From positions 11,405,431-11,465,430 of the forward strand of contig NC_088322.1 in NCBI RefSeq assembly GCF_910592395.1: DNA of 60,000 nt, given 5' to 3'. Numbering within the stretch: the stretch's first letter is position 1; every line of letters begins with the position of its first letter. The translations under genes were made by a program, and so were the position numbers. The notes under the pieces are model-generated. The model worked only from the letters and a program-made list of their open reading frames with translations. It was not told where the DNA came from and made no database searches. Shown here in pieces: positions 33,958 to 48,100 of the stretch. Source of the stretch: Lineus longissimus (lineage: Eukaryota > Nemertea > Pilidiophora > Heteronemertea > Lineidae).

Positions 33958-36900
33958 CTGAAACACAGAGAAATATTGTCGTTTTTAAACTCACTGAGCA
34001 GTGATCAATTTTGTAACTTCTTGATTTCCATAGTAGTTGGAATATAGTGTATCTGAGAGAAAAGCTAAGCTATTTACTTCACTGTCAGTGCCGAGAAGAA
34101 AGCTACGCAAAAAAGTCACAGAGGAAATGTCAGATTCTCGCGGCGATGTTCTTGGAATTTGAATTTTTCAATCGAAAATTTCTACTTGCCTTTAATTTGT
34201 TCCCATCTAAAGCTAAAAGTCCTCTTCCATCGACTGCCTCCATTGTAAATTGTGGTTTATAATGGTCCATTTCTAAGCATATCAACCACTGACACACTTG
34301 GTCAACAGTCCAGTCCGTTACTGCACAAGACTGCCACTGATTTGAGACCTTCCTATTTGCACCACTCAAATCCTAAAGAAAGGAAAAATGGATATGGTCT
34401 GATATCAACTACGTAGAAGTTACGGTCCTGCATCAAAAAAATTTTAAAAAAAAAAAAAAAAAAATTCTTCAATTTCAAAACCTATGTGGGGCGAGAGAAA
34501 AATAAAATGAAAACATGTTTATTTTTATAAATTTTAGTCTCAGATCATACAATGGGACCCAAAAAAATAAAAGTTCAAATTGGTCGTCGGAAAAATGTTT
34601 TTTCATTTCTCCCTATTTTATGGTCGGGGGAGAAAAATGTGTGTCAAAAACAGTCTTTGATTTTTTTTCCGCTTTTACTAAGAATTGATAAAGACTTGTC
34701 TTTGTTGATTCCTGCTTTTGCTCACCTCTTTTTTATCTGAGGACACGGTCATGCTGCTGAAGTTATACGACTGCGCCTTGACGTTGTCATCATCGTACTC
34801 CGACACCATGGCGGAAGTGAAAGGACTCGCATTTTCTGGAAGTCAAAAGTAAAGTGTTGACATTGAAGATTTATTCCATATTAGGAAATTTCAGATTTAG
34901 GTTTACTTTTTGTGCTGTAGTAAATAGTTGATATTGAAGATTTATTCCAAATTAGGAAATTTCAGATTTAGGTTTACTTTTTGTGCTGTAGTAAATAGTT
35001 GATATTGAAGATTTATTCCAAATTTGGAAATTTCAGATTTAGGTTTACTTTTTGTGCTGTAGTTATTTTATTGTTCCTTGATATCTTTCTAAATGACGGA
35101 CTCCGGAGCTATTTTTATAAACAAAGCACATTTTAATGACCTTTTAAAATATCAAACACATTAAGACACAAAATCAGCAATGTTACTTGCATTTCATTGA
35201 TGACCATACAAGTTGTCACACTAGAGGAAAAGAGTTCTCTATCTTATCTAAGTCATGCAGGGTTCAAAGTCAATTAGGTGAAGGACAGGTGGGTGGGGGG
35301 CTCAAGGAACAAACAGTTTCTCAAGAATTGGGAACCCTACAGACAGAACCATGAGCATTTTCCACTAACTTTTGAAGAAAAACTTCCCCATTCCTGGAAT
35401 TCTTTGCAAAAAAGCAGCTTAATATTTTCTGTATAAAGGTTAACCTGTCCCGACTTAAAAATGTTCGAATGCAAAGCAGAAGAGAAAAGTCAGATTCATG
35501 TTTGATTTTATGAGCTCACCACGTTCTCCAACACAGCTGAATAACCTCATGCCCAGTACGCAACTGCTGCTACCTGGCAATGCCAATGTAATGTAGGTCA
35601 GGCAACTCGTTACGAGGTTATACAACATTTCGTTCAAATGTGCAAAACTCACTAAAAAGTGTCACAAGACCACTCTTCATGAGCATGGCAATGCCCATGT
35701 CACTGGGACGGACCACCTGCCCCCATCCCCTTGCCCAAATTTCCAAAGCAGCTCGGATGGAACTAATATAGCAATGCTATTTACAGGAGTTTTCCTAAGA
35801 GCTCATGGCATATAGTCAGAAGTAAGCTTCATATTTTTTCTCACAGTGCCACCTGTACGGAACCAAGCTTACCTCTCGTCGACCCCGAGTAGCCTGTGTC
35901 AATGGGTTTGGAAGAAATTAGCATAATTCCGCCATCGTTTTCTTGCTGATTGGCTGATCGCTTAGCGAACCTACCCAGACTGCTCGTTATCCCTTTACTA
36001 GGACGGCTCGATGATGGAATGTTCTCGCTTAGGCCACCTGGTGAGAAATGGAGAAACTAATCTTGTTGCCCAGGAAACCATGATAATTCAATGCACCCCT
36101 TGATATCAAATACCCGCTTAAACCACCAGGAATATTTTTCAGTTTCTAATTTCTCACCTGACCCAAATAAATGTGTAAATCAAAGAAACACAAAAGTGCT
36201 AAAAACACAAAGTCTAGGAAGTGACTTATTTAGCGAACTAGAAAGAAGCAGTATAGTTTTGTTATGATGCACATCCTCTTTTTATTATTGTGGCTAAAAC
36301 CAAGCAGTTTCCTGGTTGGAACCATATAAATCAGAAAACAAGGGTAACATTTCTGTTTATTTTCGAAAATAGTCACAGGACGAAGTGAAAGTTTTCTCAT
36401 CAAGTCTCGAGTAGACTCACAGTTTAACACAGTGTTATCAAACTCACGCTGAGATAGATTTGTTATTTTGCATGCTTGGCAGAAGAGTTTTGGGCTGGAG
36501 ATTCATGACTGTTAAGACTGTTCTAGAATACAAGTGAAAAAGTCACATTCTTCAACTCAGATTCAGATTTTTCTATTGATAATTCTCAAATTGAAGAATC
36601 CAACAGTCGAACAAGCAAAGTTAGATTTTCACACCATAGCAAAAAATTTGACACACTTGTAAACTGAAACAGCCTGCATATTTCTATTTCAAGTGTTACA
36701 ATCTTGGCAAAGAAATGATTACTTTTACAAGCAGGTAAGAAAACTGAGTTGAGCAAAAAGTCATATCCTTTCCTTCCCAAATTACCCTAAATTTAAGTGA
36801 TTTTTCTGAGAACTTGCTGCTCTAAATTCACCAGCACATCACTGAAGGCACACAAACAGGGCCATACTTAAGTGAAGAACACTTTATACTTTTGACAAAA

Positions 36901-39900
36901 TTTTGCGTTATACCCCTCCCCTGGTTACGACAAGGTCTACGTTCGTTTAGAGCAGCAAGTTGACTAGCTTAAAGTCAAGCAAGCAATTGTTAATTTCAAG
37001 CCTTATTTGTGTCAAGAATTTCAAAATCTAGCAAAGTCACGCAGTGAGGCATAAAGTCATTAGATGTGATATGATCTGTATTGGCCTTCTGCGGTTTACC
37101 AGCTCAATACAGATACACATCACACGTATTTGAAAAATAGATTAAAAATTTTCCAAATTATACGTACCATCCTCGCCCACATGTTTCGATGAAACTAATT
37201 TTATATCCGTTGAGGTTTCCGCAACGCTTTCGGGAATTTCTGACGCCGTGCTCCGGAACATGGCCGCCCGGCTGGGATCGTACGATGCTTGAGAAACACT
37301 TGATGAAGTATCGGAGAGATTATCTTTGCTGAAAAGGTAATGATTATTGATTAGATGTCCAATTGTTTTTTTTGGGTTTCATACCCCAAGCCCTGTTCCA
37401 GTTTTTAAATAATCATAACCCTTTCACTAGGGTGACGTGCAGAGAACGTCAAGCCACATATCCTCTTAGGTGCGGATGACGTGCATAGCACGTCATGTAT
37501 CAATCGAATATCATTATGCATGTCATGTACTAATGAAATATAAATTCACCAGCATAGAGCTGTAGCCTCTCTACATACATGTATGCTATACACACTCGGG
37601 TAACATTCGCAATAGATTGCGACACTTTTGAATATTATCAAGGTATTCCAAAAGATGTCACCTCTGGTATGCAATGCTAGCTATGACACTTTGGAGTGAA
37701 TTCCGAGTATTCTAAAAGATGTTGCCTCTGATATTCAAGGCTAGCCACAGCTCAGCACTGGGTGGAGCACCAAGGTGGTCCTAAACCACCCTTGTGGGAG
37801 GTTTGTTCAAGTTCACACATGGACACTCCGTGATAAAAACGTGCTCCGTGAAAATTAAAACAGACTAGTTATGTCATGCTGATGTCGCACATGCCCCGTG
37901 TAACGTGTAACAATTCTATATAACAAACATGATAAATGCCGTTAAAAGTCCTATCACCACAAAGAGTGAACCACTGGAACCCTCCTAAAAGTATTTTTAA
38001 AGTTATCAAATAAGCTACACCATGCAATTTGCTTAAAAGGCATGATCATTAGCAGAAAGGATTATTCTCACATTGTAATGAGTACCTAATGTGTATTCAT
38101 AGGGTTAAACAACCAAACGAATTGACGAGACGATCAAGGTGTATTGATAGTCAAATAAGAAGGTTCTAAACTAACACTATTATTAAAAACTTTTCATATA
38201 TTGACAATTAGTGTGGTTCTATTCTAATGAGACAGACACACCTCCTAAAGGAGACAAGTCACATGACCTACGAGGATTGATAAAAGAAGTCACATGACCT
38301 AATGGGATATCAACTGCCATGGATCTCCGCTATGAAGCAGCCATGTTAGAAATAAGTTGCTAATTAGACTAATCTATTTGAGATAGTTAGCTACACAGCA
38401 TCCATGCACGATGTTATGCAACATGCACATCTAAGATGGCCTCATGAATATATTTCACGTAGCAAGGCAGATCAAAAAGGGGCCTAAAAGGGCATTTCAG
38501 CATTATCAAGTCGACTGAACGAGATGGTGATGGTACATTGTGGTGAAAAAACTCCCAAAGGGCGGCAGTGGTAACAGAGAGTTAATATGTTTTGCCACAA
38601 TTCATGTTTCAATGAGTTTTCTCTCCTAAATGGGAACAGATATTCTATTAGTGATACTCATATTTCTTCTTTTTATTTGACCCCCACTTGTTTGATATCA
38701 AAATAATTCCCACCATGGTTGAATTTCATGGTTACTTTTAATACGGTAGGAAATGTGATACTTAAGATCGAGCGCTATATTTAGTTTGACCTCAAATGCA
38801 ATCAACATGCATAGGTCAAGGTCACTGGGGTTACCCAAGATGCATCATGATTACCTGTCATCAAATAGGAAGGGCGAATCTGGTGGTGTAATATCGGCCG
38901 GAGGGGATGGTGGAGGTTGGGCCGGGGCTTGCGGTGCTTTTCTCTTTTTGACCGTACTATCGCTGTAAGGCATAAGCGCGGAGTTAGATAGGGTGGCAAA
39001 GCTAAGAGCCGAAGAATATGGGAGGTTATAAAATGTGGCATCCATGAGGTTGGCGTCAGGTGACGTCAGACTTTCTTTGTTTTTTAAGAACATTTAAGCA
39101 TATCAGTGCCATTTTAAGTATTAGATTTAGATATCATATTGGGGATATTCAGCATAAAATCTTGGACAAAATGGGGACTCGATAACGAGACAGGTTTTGC
39201 AGGCTAGTTGTTTAAGTTAACTATATTTTTGGCGGGTCAGGAAAATAGAAATAAACATTGCCCTAGTGCAGTTATATTGCACGCAAATTCACTGAAACTT
39301 GGCACTTACAGTATTTCTATATCAGGCCACTCATTGGCATTGATGAAATTTATCTATTCAGTATGTATCAACACAACTGGAAATTTTCAAAATCAAGTTA
39401 AACTTTCAAATTTTTGAATGAATGTGGAAGGTCTTTAAGGTCTTTAAGGATTTTTATGATCACTCTTAAGTCGAATTCCTGAAAGCATCACACGGTGCAT
39501 TTTGTGAACATATTAGATTGCCATGAAAAATCTGTGAAATTTTTTCGGAACTTTACACAGTGTGTTACGAAGAAATGTGCCAAGTCTGACGTCACCCACA
39601 ACCAATAGTGGACAGATTCTAAGAGACCTAACACCATTAGGCAAACAGTAACGAATGAATAACAAGAGGATGAAGACAACCTTTATTCCCCCAGTAAGCT
39701 GAATTGACTCTCCTTCTGTATCAACTAGAAGAGCCCAAACAGGGAAATGGGGGTGTAAAGTAATAACTTAGGATGCAGACTGGTGACGGGCCATCCAAAC
39801 TAATAACAATTTTAAGGATTTTTAAAGGGACACTGTCCAAAGGTCGCTTCAGTATCTAACTTTCCAGCAAAACTTAAGTTTAAAATTGCCTTCGTCCAAT

Positions 39901-42900
39901 GCATTTTCAGCGAAAAGTAGACCCAAGTTCTTTACACTGTGAACGGCAAATCTTTTGCAATCTGTGAAGGTTGACATTGTTTTCTAAAGATGAGAATCTT
40001 TTGGATGGCCCTAACAATTGAATCCAATGGTCTAACATGTAATGGCGTAACTAACATTTTGAGACAGTTTAAAGTGAGACAAATTACAAATTTATGATTC
40101 TATTCAAACACAGAACTAGATTTAACCAGAAAGATAAACTGAGTCTGGTTTTCATAAAACATGCAAGCTCTAAACTTGAAAATCAACCAAATCATTTGAC
40201 CAGTGTTCAAAGCTATACACAGGATAATGTTTCTCCTATTCTTTTATGATTTGACACTCATGATCATTTCGTGGTCAAATTTTCAACAAAGAAATTTTGG
40301 CCGAGAATCTACTTTTTAAAATTTACAGTCTGATGAAGTCACAGCATGATATACAGAAGAGCATGTACCAAAATGAGCCACAAGTCCAAAAACTTATCTT
40401 ACTAGCATGACAAGAAGTCATCATCAACTTGGCCATGGTATCACCATCAAGATATTCAAGATTTTACATGAAAAAGTTTGTCTTTGTTGCGAGCCACTAG
40501 GCCCCAGGTGTTAGAAGGCATGTTAGCTCATTATTTGTAACATGTACCCTTTCATGTACATCAATGTCCATGAACACTGCTTACTTGTACATTGCATCAA
40601 TGAACATGAAATAATTTTCATGCACATGTACATCAATGTCCATGAAAACAACTCATTTGTACATTTCATGAATGTACATGAAATAACTTTCATGTACATG
40701 TACATCAATGTCCATGAAAACAACTTATTTGTACACTACATCAATGTACATGAAATAACTTTCGTGTGCATCAATGTACATGAAACCACATGTCAACATA
40801 ATGCTAAAATGCTTTCTTCTAATGAGGCCCTCGCAACATCATGACATAAATCACTCAATCAAGTCTGCACACGCGACAATAGGAACAGTTGAAATTCTAT
40901 GTTTTGTCACGTCCAATTCCCAAAATATTGATGGGTAAGCTTTAATGAGAGGATTTAACCTTAGCAAGATGCAAAGCATCTACTATATGATATGGTACAT
41001 TTTTGACGGCGGTAAAACCACTCATCAACATTCCACTGAAGGAGGAAAATCGTGGATGGCTAATCCTGGCACATGGTGTGGTTTTAAAGTGCTGTTAGTG
41101 AAAGAACTGTGCAAAGCACTGTCACCGAAACTCATGCCGCGCATTGCTCCCAGCATGCACTGTAATGATCGCGGTGTTACCTGTCATGTTTGACGAAGGG
41201 TTCAATGTCGTCGGAGTCGAGATCTTGGTCGCTGTCGCTGATTGGCTATAAGATGCGGAAGATGAGATATACAGGGAGTGGTTACAAGCGAAGGTAAGGC
41301 CAAAAATAAGATGAACTGTATTGAGAATTATGTGTTTTGGTAGAAATTTTCTCTCGATACTAATTGTGATGGCCTACCACCTAGTGACTTTAAAGGCATC
41401 TGCCCCACAGAGGCAAGGCCAGAGATTAAAAACCTTTGCTGTTGGACTGACATGAGACAGCAGTATAAAGTAGGACACACAGACTTGAGAACCAAAACAC
41501 ATTCCTGATCACTCAACACAGTTCATCTTCAAAATGAATTTTCTGAGGAGAAGGTCAATGCAATATTGTACAGCTTTCAATGCCACCTGGTGGTAGATAT
41601 TGGAACTATTCATAATGTTGACAGACAATACCTAGACTTGTGAGGACTGTCCAAATCAGACCACTCGGAAAAAAGCCGTTCTTGGAATTCTTCGAAGGGA
41701 AGCAAGATAGGTGCTTCCCCATCAGGAGACTGACTGTCGGTACGAGACGGTGGAGGGGTGTGTTCCAATTTGGTAGATTGGCTAGTTCTCCACAACTAGA
41801 ATATCACGGACATGTGAATTATTTTAAGTAATAAAATGTGAGAACTTCGGAAGTTTGAATACCGTATTGTGACTGATGAGCACAAAAAGTGTAAAAAATC
41901 ATAAAAAGTAAACAGTCATTTCAAATGAAAATGAGACATTCAAAGATTTTCCGAATCAGACATCATCAAATCTATCATTATTAGCGAGAATTAAAAAAGA
42001 CTAATTCTTGTAATTAGTTAATCACAGTTGCATGAAGAAAGTTCCTCCCCGCATATTGTCAAGTGTTGTATTCGACAGTAATCATACCTTTTTCGTTGGT
42101 GGTCGTCTACCCGCTAATCCGCCATCTTTGGCAAGCTGTGCCCGGGCTTTACTCGGTGAGTTATCGAGGAGTTCATGGTCGGGGATTGCTTCAAACATAC
42201 TAACGGTGGACCGCCTTTGATTCTGCTCATCGTCGGCTTCTGTGGACATAATGGACTTGGTTACTTAGCAACAATGGAATGACCTTGAAACTGAGCAAGT
42301 TGCTAAGCAACAAATTACATTTTACATGGCAACCACAAAGTTTAGGATAGAATTTTTCATGTTCAATACAGATACTGTATTCAGTTTAGGAGTTTTAAAC
42401 TATATAACTACTGCACTATAATACATTAGCTCAGAGATCATACTACAGTGATAGACTGAAAGTATATTATGTAATATCATCGAAACAAATTGATATCTAA
42501 AAAGATCTATTTTAAGTGAAAGCATAGACAATAAGCTTAAAGCAATGTATAAAAGCAACTATAGAATCAATGAGACGAACTTTTACCGGTCGAGTCATGA
42601 TTTTAAAATAAACAAGTTCCATTAGCAACATCCTGATATTTGTCGAGAGAAAATGTATGCAGACCCCCCCCCCCCCCCACAATGCATTTTACGCAACATT
42701 TTTAGGCTACCATGGACTGCTTTGGCGGGATCATGGGGTCATGGCACAGTACAGGCATATGCACTGTGTACGTCATTACGTCGTGATGCACAGGACCATA
42801 ATACCGGCCCATCGTTGTGAAATGGTTAAAGGTTAGCAAACCAATATTTGTTACGACCATGACCACAAGATGGAAACACTATGATCAACAACATTGATGT

Positions 42901-45107
42901 CAGCAAGTATGGGTTGAATTATATCTATGCTGGACGTCAGTAAAGTTAATGGATGTATAGCACATCAAAATCATGTTATAATACAATTCATGCACTGTCT
43001 GGCAGTGACATCCAATCAGATCACCACATTTCCAATCCCATCGTATTTCTCTTTTGACAATATTCAGCGAAAAATACATATCATTTGTTTTAATCAAACA
43101 CATCAACAGTTTTTCTAACACAAACTTCAAACAAACACTACACACAAATGTAACATGGGTCACTTCTACTTTTCAACACAAGATGGCGTGCTTTCATACC
43201 TGGGCTAATATCAGATTCAGAGGACGCTTCGGAGAAACTGTCGGTCACTAGTTGCGGAACGACTGGAAGAGACATGCGTTGTTAGTTGGTGAAAACATGC
43301 CGAGATAGGGACAGGTCCCAACCACGTGATAATGGTGACTTGGTGGACGTGAAGCTGCGAGTTAGATTTCGCCGGAGGGAGAATTATTGTAGAAGTGGTT
43401 TCTGTGCAAAGCGAAATTGCTACGACAAATTTGTGGTGTGTGAATTGCACTGTTCGGGTCTAAAAAGCAAATTTCCGAATTTTCTTTGTATACATTTTGA
43501 AGCAACCTACCTGAGATGAGCACTTTTGAGGAAATATCTGTAGATAACGCCAATTTTTCTAAAAACCAAATGTACTGGTATCATGAAATGGTACTCAAGC
43601 ACAACACAATTCAAGCTCTTTACCAAACTCAAAGCTTCAAGGCCCACCAATTTGTAAATGATGAACCCTTCAACAGAAATGAACCTTCCCACAAGGGCAA
43701 GTTCATTAAAGTTAGGGAGACAAATATTCATTATAGGATGGACAGTTCATATCAGAAGAGAATGATACAGCATGCACACTCCTAGCAACAGTAACTAGGC
43801 ATTCAATTTACCATAGTGACAGTAACTATGCTTGTTATTTACCCTAGCAACAGTAAATATGCATTTATTTTCCCATAGCAACAGTAAATATGCATTTATT
43901 TTCCCATAGCAACAGTAAATATGCATTAATTTTCCCATAGCAACAGTTACTAGGTAAGATAATTTTGTTAGGAACCGAGATGTACTTCACATGTTATAAT
44001 GTAAAACATAGATAGATTCACCGGACATACAAAGTAAAGCTTTATCAAATGTTATGTTAAACAGAAAACAATGAAATGGCCAGGGCCATTGTGCTCACCT
44101 CATGTTGAGGAAAGATGGATAAAGAGCATGGTCTTGTGTCATGTAGTGTTAGGTTTGATGTAGGTCCAAGCAATTACAATTTCCCCAAAATGGCCAATTT
44201 ACAGTACATTCGACCTCTGTGACCTTGAAAAGTAGGTCAAATCAAAGAAGACCCGGGTGACACATTGAATGGTTGTTAGAATTAGATGTACCTATGATAT
44301 AAAATTGGTGCCAATCGGGCAAGTCATTACTAGGAATAATGGCATTTTGAAGAATTTAGGATTTGGCCCCCTCCCTGGAGGCCAAACGGCAAATCAGATC
44401 GCACCAAACTTCGGTACCTGAGATCACCTGACCAAGGGGTACATGTGTACTTAATTTGTGATCAATAGTCATTGCAGTTAAGAAACGTGCCATAGTTACG
44501 GCCCGACGGCGAATTTACGCCATTTGACCTCTGTGACCTTGACAAGAAGGTCAAATTAAAAACCTGTGTGACATATACTGTATGGTGGTTAGATGTACCC
44601 ATGATATCAAATTGGTGGCAATCGGGCAAGAAGTTAAGGAATAATCACATTTTTAAGGTTTTTGGATTTTGCCCCCTGGTGGTCAAGTGGTGAATCATAT
44701 TGGACCAAACTTCGGTCCCTGAGATCACCTGACTAAGGGGTAAATGTGTACCAAATTTGGTATCAATAGTCATTGCAGTTTAGAAACGTGCCATCGTTAC
44801 ATCCTAACGGCCAATTTACACCATTTGACCTCTGTGACCTTGAAAAGGAGGTCAAATCAAAAACCCGGAGGATATATGATGCACCTTTGCTAGAAGTACC
44901 TACCATATTTTTCAAAATTTCCCGACTACTATTAAGGGAGATATTGCATATTTTCACTTTTAACGTTTGGCCCCCTGGTGGCCAAACCATGAAACGAATC
45001 GGACCGAAACTTGGTCTCCCAGGTGTCATTACATAAGGGTACGTGTGTACCAAGTTTCAACTCAATAGCTCTAACAGTTACGAAACGTGCCCTGCTAACG
45101 GACGACG

Positions 45108-45145
<38 letters not shown>

Positions 45146-48100
45146 ACGACGGACGCCACGGTATGGGATAAGCTCACCTCTGCTAAGAGGTGAGCTAATG
45201 AACTCAAAATGTTTGATGAGAAATAAATTAAGATGAATTCATGAAAACCCATGCCTCGTTGGAGAGCAGTTAGTAACCAAGTTAAAAATCTTAGTGAAAA
45301 ATTGGAGCGATTCCCCAAAAGTTAAAATTCTGTTGTCTCAAGTTTGACAGAAACTGGATGTAGTCAAATACAACCCACAGCCAAATTCTGATAAACTTGA
45401 GTTGAAATGAATGATTTAAAAAAGGCTAAAAAGCTTAGAATGCACTGTAACCCCAGTCAATTCCTAACGATTTCAACAATTTCAACCCGGGTTCTGCCAA
45501 AACCCTCTGCCAAAATGGTTAAAAGTGGAGTCGAAAGAATCTTAATCTCTGATACAATTTTTTTCAGTGAAAAATTATTTATACGGCCATTTTCAACAAA
45601 AAAAGTCCATAACAATTCTGATGAATTTATTTTTTGGATCCCATTTAGTTGGCCTGAGATGAACTCTTGCTCTGCTTTGTATTCACAATGAACTTGTACC
45701 AGTGACTTTGGCAGACTTAGGTGAAACGCATTAGTACTGCAAATTGGCACTAGATGACACTACCAACTTACCTGGCATTGTAAATTTTGGAAGAGGTGTT
45801 TCGACACCTATCACATGGTCCGTTATCTCGCCGACAGGCATGCCAGCTGCCTGCTTCGCCGTGGCTAGATCTTTTTCAAGTCCAAATATCTGAAATTGGG
45901 ATTGATATCGATGATTTCAGAGACTAGGCATCCTGCTGGACATAAAGGGTGCAAAAATGTTACGGCCTACAGTATTTCTGCTTCCAATCCTTCCCACCCC
46001 CCACAAAAAGCCTGCAGACTGAATCATAATTTGATATCTAAACCTATACACCCCCATTTCCCTACATAGACACTTCCAGTTGATGGATTAGAAAAGCCCA
46101 TTCCAAAAACTGGGCGTGTAAAGGTTAATCCATGAGAGTGTGCAAGCTAACAGCAACCACTCCTGATAAGAGTACCGTTCATCAACAACTCCATCTGATA
46201 CCAATTCCTGCAATTCAGATGCAACAAGACCAAAAACCCATAACAACAGATGCACAAACTCACTCGGTCTTTTAACGTCTTGACTAACTGATTATAATGT
46301 TGGTCCCGTTCCGACTGCTGTTGTAAAAACGACTCCCGTTCTTGCACGTAGTCCTTTTCCCGCGCCTGATACTCCTTGATAAGTTTCTTCGCCTTGTGGT
46401 ATTTCTTCTCCAAGTTCCCGTACTCACTCTGCATCTTGCGCTCCAGTGCGATGTACTGGCCTTGTGATCCTTCGAGTAAATCCTGGAAAAATTAATGCTA
46501 AGATTGTAAAATATAACTTAGGTGGGAAATGAAAAAAAAAATGTTCTTTAATTTCTCCCTATTTTATGGTCGGGGGAGAAAAGTGTGTCAAAAACGGTCT
46601 CTTTTTTCCACTTTCCGGAAAATGACCCCGGCGGATTTAAAATCCACACAAATAAAAAAAAAGTGCCCTTACTTTCTCAAGTTTGATTTTTTAGCAGTGT
46701 AATTTTCCAAAATCACCAATATATATATGCCTACCTGATACTGGGCAATTTGTTTCTGAGCATTCTGTGCATTGAGCTCGTTGTCTCGCAGACGTTTCCC
46801 CATATCATCAACTTTCCTTTCGTATTGTTTTTTCTGGGACTCAATGTTCTCTAAGTTGATCATACGCGCCTTCAACTTGGCAACTTCTGCTTCGGCCACA
46901 GCATTTTTGTACTGAGACTGGAATATAGAGGGTGAAAGATGATCTTCGGGAGCAATACAAAAGAAAAACGACACTGCTATTGCAAGTGGCCGTGTGACGA
47001 AAACATTCTGTTCGGGGTGGTCATTGCAGGAGCAGGCGACGAGGACCGGTGATCACAGCAACCCAATAATTGAAAATAATATGGCAAAGGGGAGAGCCTG
47101 AGGGTAAGACTGGAGAACTCAAATGACAACATACCTCTTTCAATTTGATAAATAAAACCTGTGGGTCCATATCTGGAGTGACAGACTCACTACTACTCTC
47201 TTCAAGTTCAAATGTTTCTATATGAGGGGGCTCCTCAGGGGACAAATCCTCTGGAGGAGGCTCTGAGGGTATTGACGGGGAGTCCTCGATCTGAAAAAAA
47301 GAATTTTAGAATGAAACATACTGTTTACTCAAAAATGTTTGCAAATATGAGGATTTGTTTAATTTTGTCTCAAACAGCACTGCCAACAAGGAAGATGACG
47401 CGAGGCAAAAAATATTTTAAAAATTCTCGGCCAGCATACCTGTTCCTTCTCCATCTCTCTGCGCGCTTCCTGGTCCTGAGCAGCAAATTGCTTCTTCTGG
47501 AACTCTTCTTCTTCTTTGATCAGCTCCTGCTGCAACGTTTTATGTCGCTCCTGTTCTCGCCGGCGACTGTCGGCCCGCACACGATCCTGGTCCAATGATT
47601 GCTGTATCAACCGTGCGACTTCACTCTTGTCTGGGTTTTTCTCACGACCTATTTGGAACCTGAAAGTAGAGTTTTTAAAACTGGAATAAAATCTACCTTT
47701 TGCGATGGAAATTACTGATCACCTCTTGAAAGGGTTAAGACTAACAGAATGCGCTATCTTGACTACGCTAAGGGGATGTTACAGTCATGCGTTTCCCATG
47801 GCAATGCTTAGATCCTCCTGTTGCTGATAGGTGTCTTATCAGGTAACTCAAGATGAGCATATCGCAAGATTGGGGTCAGGCGCTGTATAACGGCTGGGTG
47901 CTGAACCATAACGAGGAAGGCATGGGCTCAATTATTGGTCACCATTCAGAGGAGTATCAGGGTTAAATGGCTTTCTGCAACCCCTGATCATCAATGGTCC
48001 AAATGGTTCATTTGCAAAATGATTCAATCCCAGCGAAACAGGGAAACGCTCACTTTAAGGGGTTCCGACTTGTTGATAAATCTGTTAATGGCTTTTCTTT

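Larger units (their letters stand above)
34836..38854 (-). other. Neurabin introns between 34.8 and 38.9 kb
   Basis: Apart from the exons 35873-36037 and 37168-37328 this is intronic. It holds the 71-bp repeat, a two-copy roughly 67-bp repeat (about 37610-37740) and a perfect inverted repeat ATGACGTGC/GCACGTCAT at 37476-37496. Nothing else is recognised. Confidence 0.6.
44085..45198. mobile_element. Dispersed repeat with internal triplication, GAC tract and terminal hairpin
   Basis: Three diverged internal units of about 300-313 bp each carry TTGACCTCTGTGACCTTGA, CAATCGGGCAAG, CACCAAACTTCGG-type and AGAAACGTGCC motifs (anchors near 44211, 44524 and 44825). The right end has a (GAC)n tract, GGACGCCACGGTATGGGATA and an 11-bp hairpin; the left end has GCTCACCTCATGTTGAGG. 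GAC/GTC tracts ending in AGGTGAGCT hairpins are abundant in marine invertebrate genomes. No coding capacity; class unknown to me. Confidence 0.75.
42240..45771 (-). other. Neurabin introns 42.2-45.8 kb
   Basis: Apart from the exon 43200-43262 this is intronic. It holds a C-tract (about 42665-42680), a 35-bp minisatellite (43783-43955) and a roughly 1.1-kb dispersed repeat (44085-45198). Confidence 0.65.

Noticed and set aside
33386-33961. 191-residue plus-strand open frame, the longest in the window
   Set aside because: It is the antisense shadow of the neurabin terminal exon and its 3' UTR, rich in Phe/Ser from reverse-read Lys/Glu codons.
40523-40844. Repeated HEN/INVHE peptides on both strands
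   Set aside because: They come from a tandem repeat containing CATGTACATG palindromes; no gene features.
44932-45318. Arginine-rich 128-residue frame
   Set aside because: The Arg run is the (GAC)n tract of the dispersed repeat read on the minus strand.
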